DNA of 13,199 nucleotides from Hyphomonadaceae bacterium UBA7672 (lineage in GTDB: Bacteria; Pseudomonadota; Alphaproteobacteria; Caulobacterales; Hyphomonadaceae), in contig DLHI01000017.1 in the NCBI GenBank assembly GCA_002483135.1, forward strand, positions 2,257 through 15,455. Direction: 5' to 3'. This document shows, piece after piece, positions 13,173 to 13,199 of the stretch. Both the position numbers and the translations under genes were made by a program. Numbering within the stretch: the stretch's first letter is position 1; the number at the start of each line of letters is the position of its first letter. The notes under the pieces are model-generated. The model had not been told where the DNA came from. It saw only the letters and a list, made by a program, of their open reading frames with translations, and searched no databases.

Positions 13173-13199
13173 GGCAGGCGTGCGGGATCGGCTCCGCGC

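Noticed and set aside
13000..13199. Minus-strand frame open from the right edge to about 13000
   Set aside because: The translation is Arg/Ala/Thr-rich with no start context or recognisable motif, and it spans both hairpins; it may be chance, so I do not call a gene.

Overview
The window is a gene-dense, GC-rich stretch of ordinary chromosome. It most resembles an alphaproteobacterium, probably of the Hyphomonadaceae/Caulobacterales type. This is inferred from protein style (an alphaproteobacterial HDLRTY-type histidine kinase, a MipA/OmpV porin-like protein, a lipoprotein M16 peptidase with two halves) and codon use, not from a marker gene. I see no insertion sequence, prophage, CRISPR array, rRNA or tRNA.

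Layout from left to right. A minus-strand rlmJ (23S rRNA methyltransferase) runs off the left edge and appears to start at a CTG codon. Divergent from it is a small plus-strand TFIIB-type zinc-finger protein. A minus-strand block then reads right to left: an OmpR-type response regulator, its membrane histidine kinase (1 nt apart), a ClpP-family serine protease behind a structured leader, and a membrane-anchored Pro-rich protein of TonB-like shape. Divergent from the two-component system are two plus-strand genes for exported proteins: a Gly/Ser-rich repetitive four-cysteine protein and a four-EF-hand calcium-binding protein. Next come apt (minus) and, divergently, a MipA/OmpV outer-membrane protein followed by a 943-residue M16 zinc peptidase (both plus). 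The right third is a minus-strand run of an exported hypothetical protein, mtnP, a LysE-type exporter and a glutathione S-transferase-like protein. The last ~235 bases hold no convincing gene but contain hairpins and a short tandem repeat.

Functional links. The response regulator/kinase pair faces the two exported-protein genes across a 189-nt region carrying a CpxR-like direct repeat, so a small envelope-sensing module is plausible but inferred. MtnP releases adenine from methylthioadenosine and Apt turns adenine into AMP, so the two halves of that salvage route lie about 5 kb apart. Much of the cargo acts at the envelope (kinase, porin-like protein, M16 lipoprotein, EF-hand protein, exporter).

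The most notable non-coding signals are the likely CTG start of rlmJ, a hairpin that pairs with the ribosome-binding site of the repetitive secreted protein, a leader with alternative stems before the clpP-family gene, and three convergent gene pairs with essentially no space between them. I do not see a clear new multi-gene defence or mobile system here.
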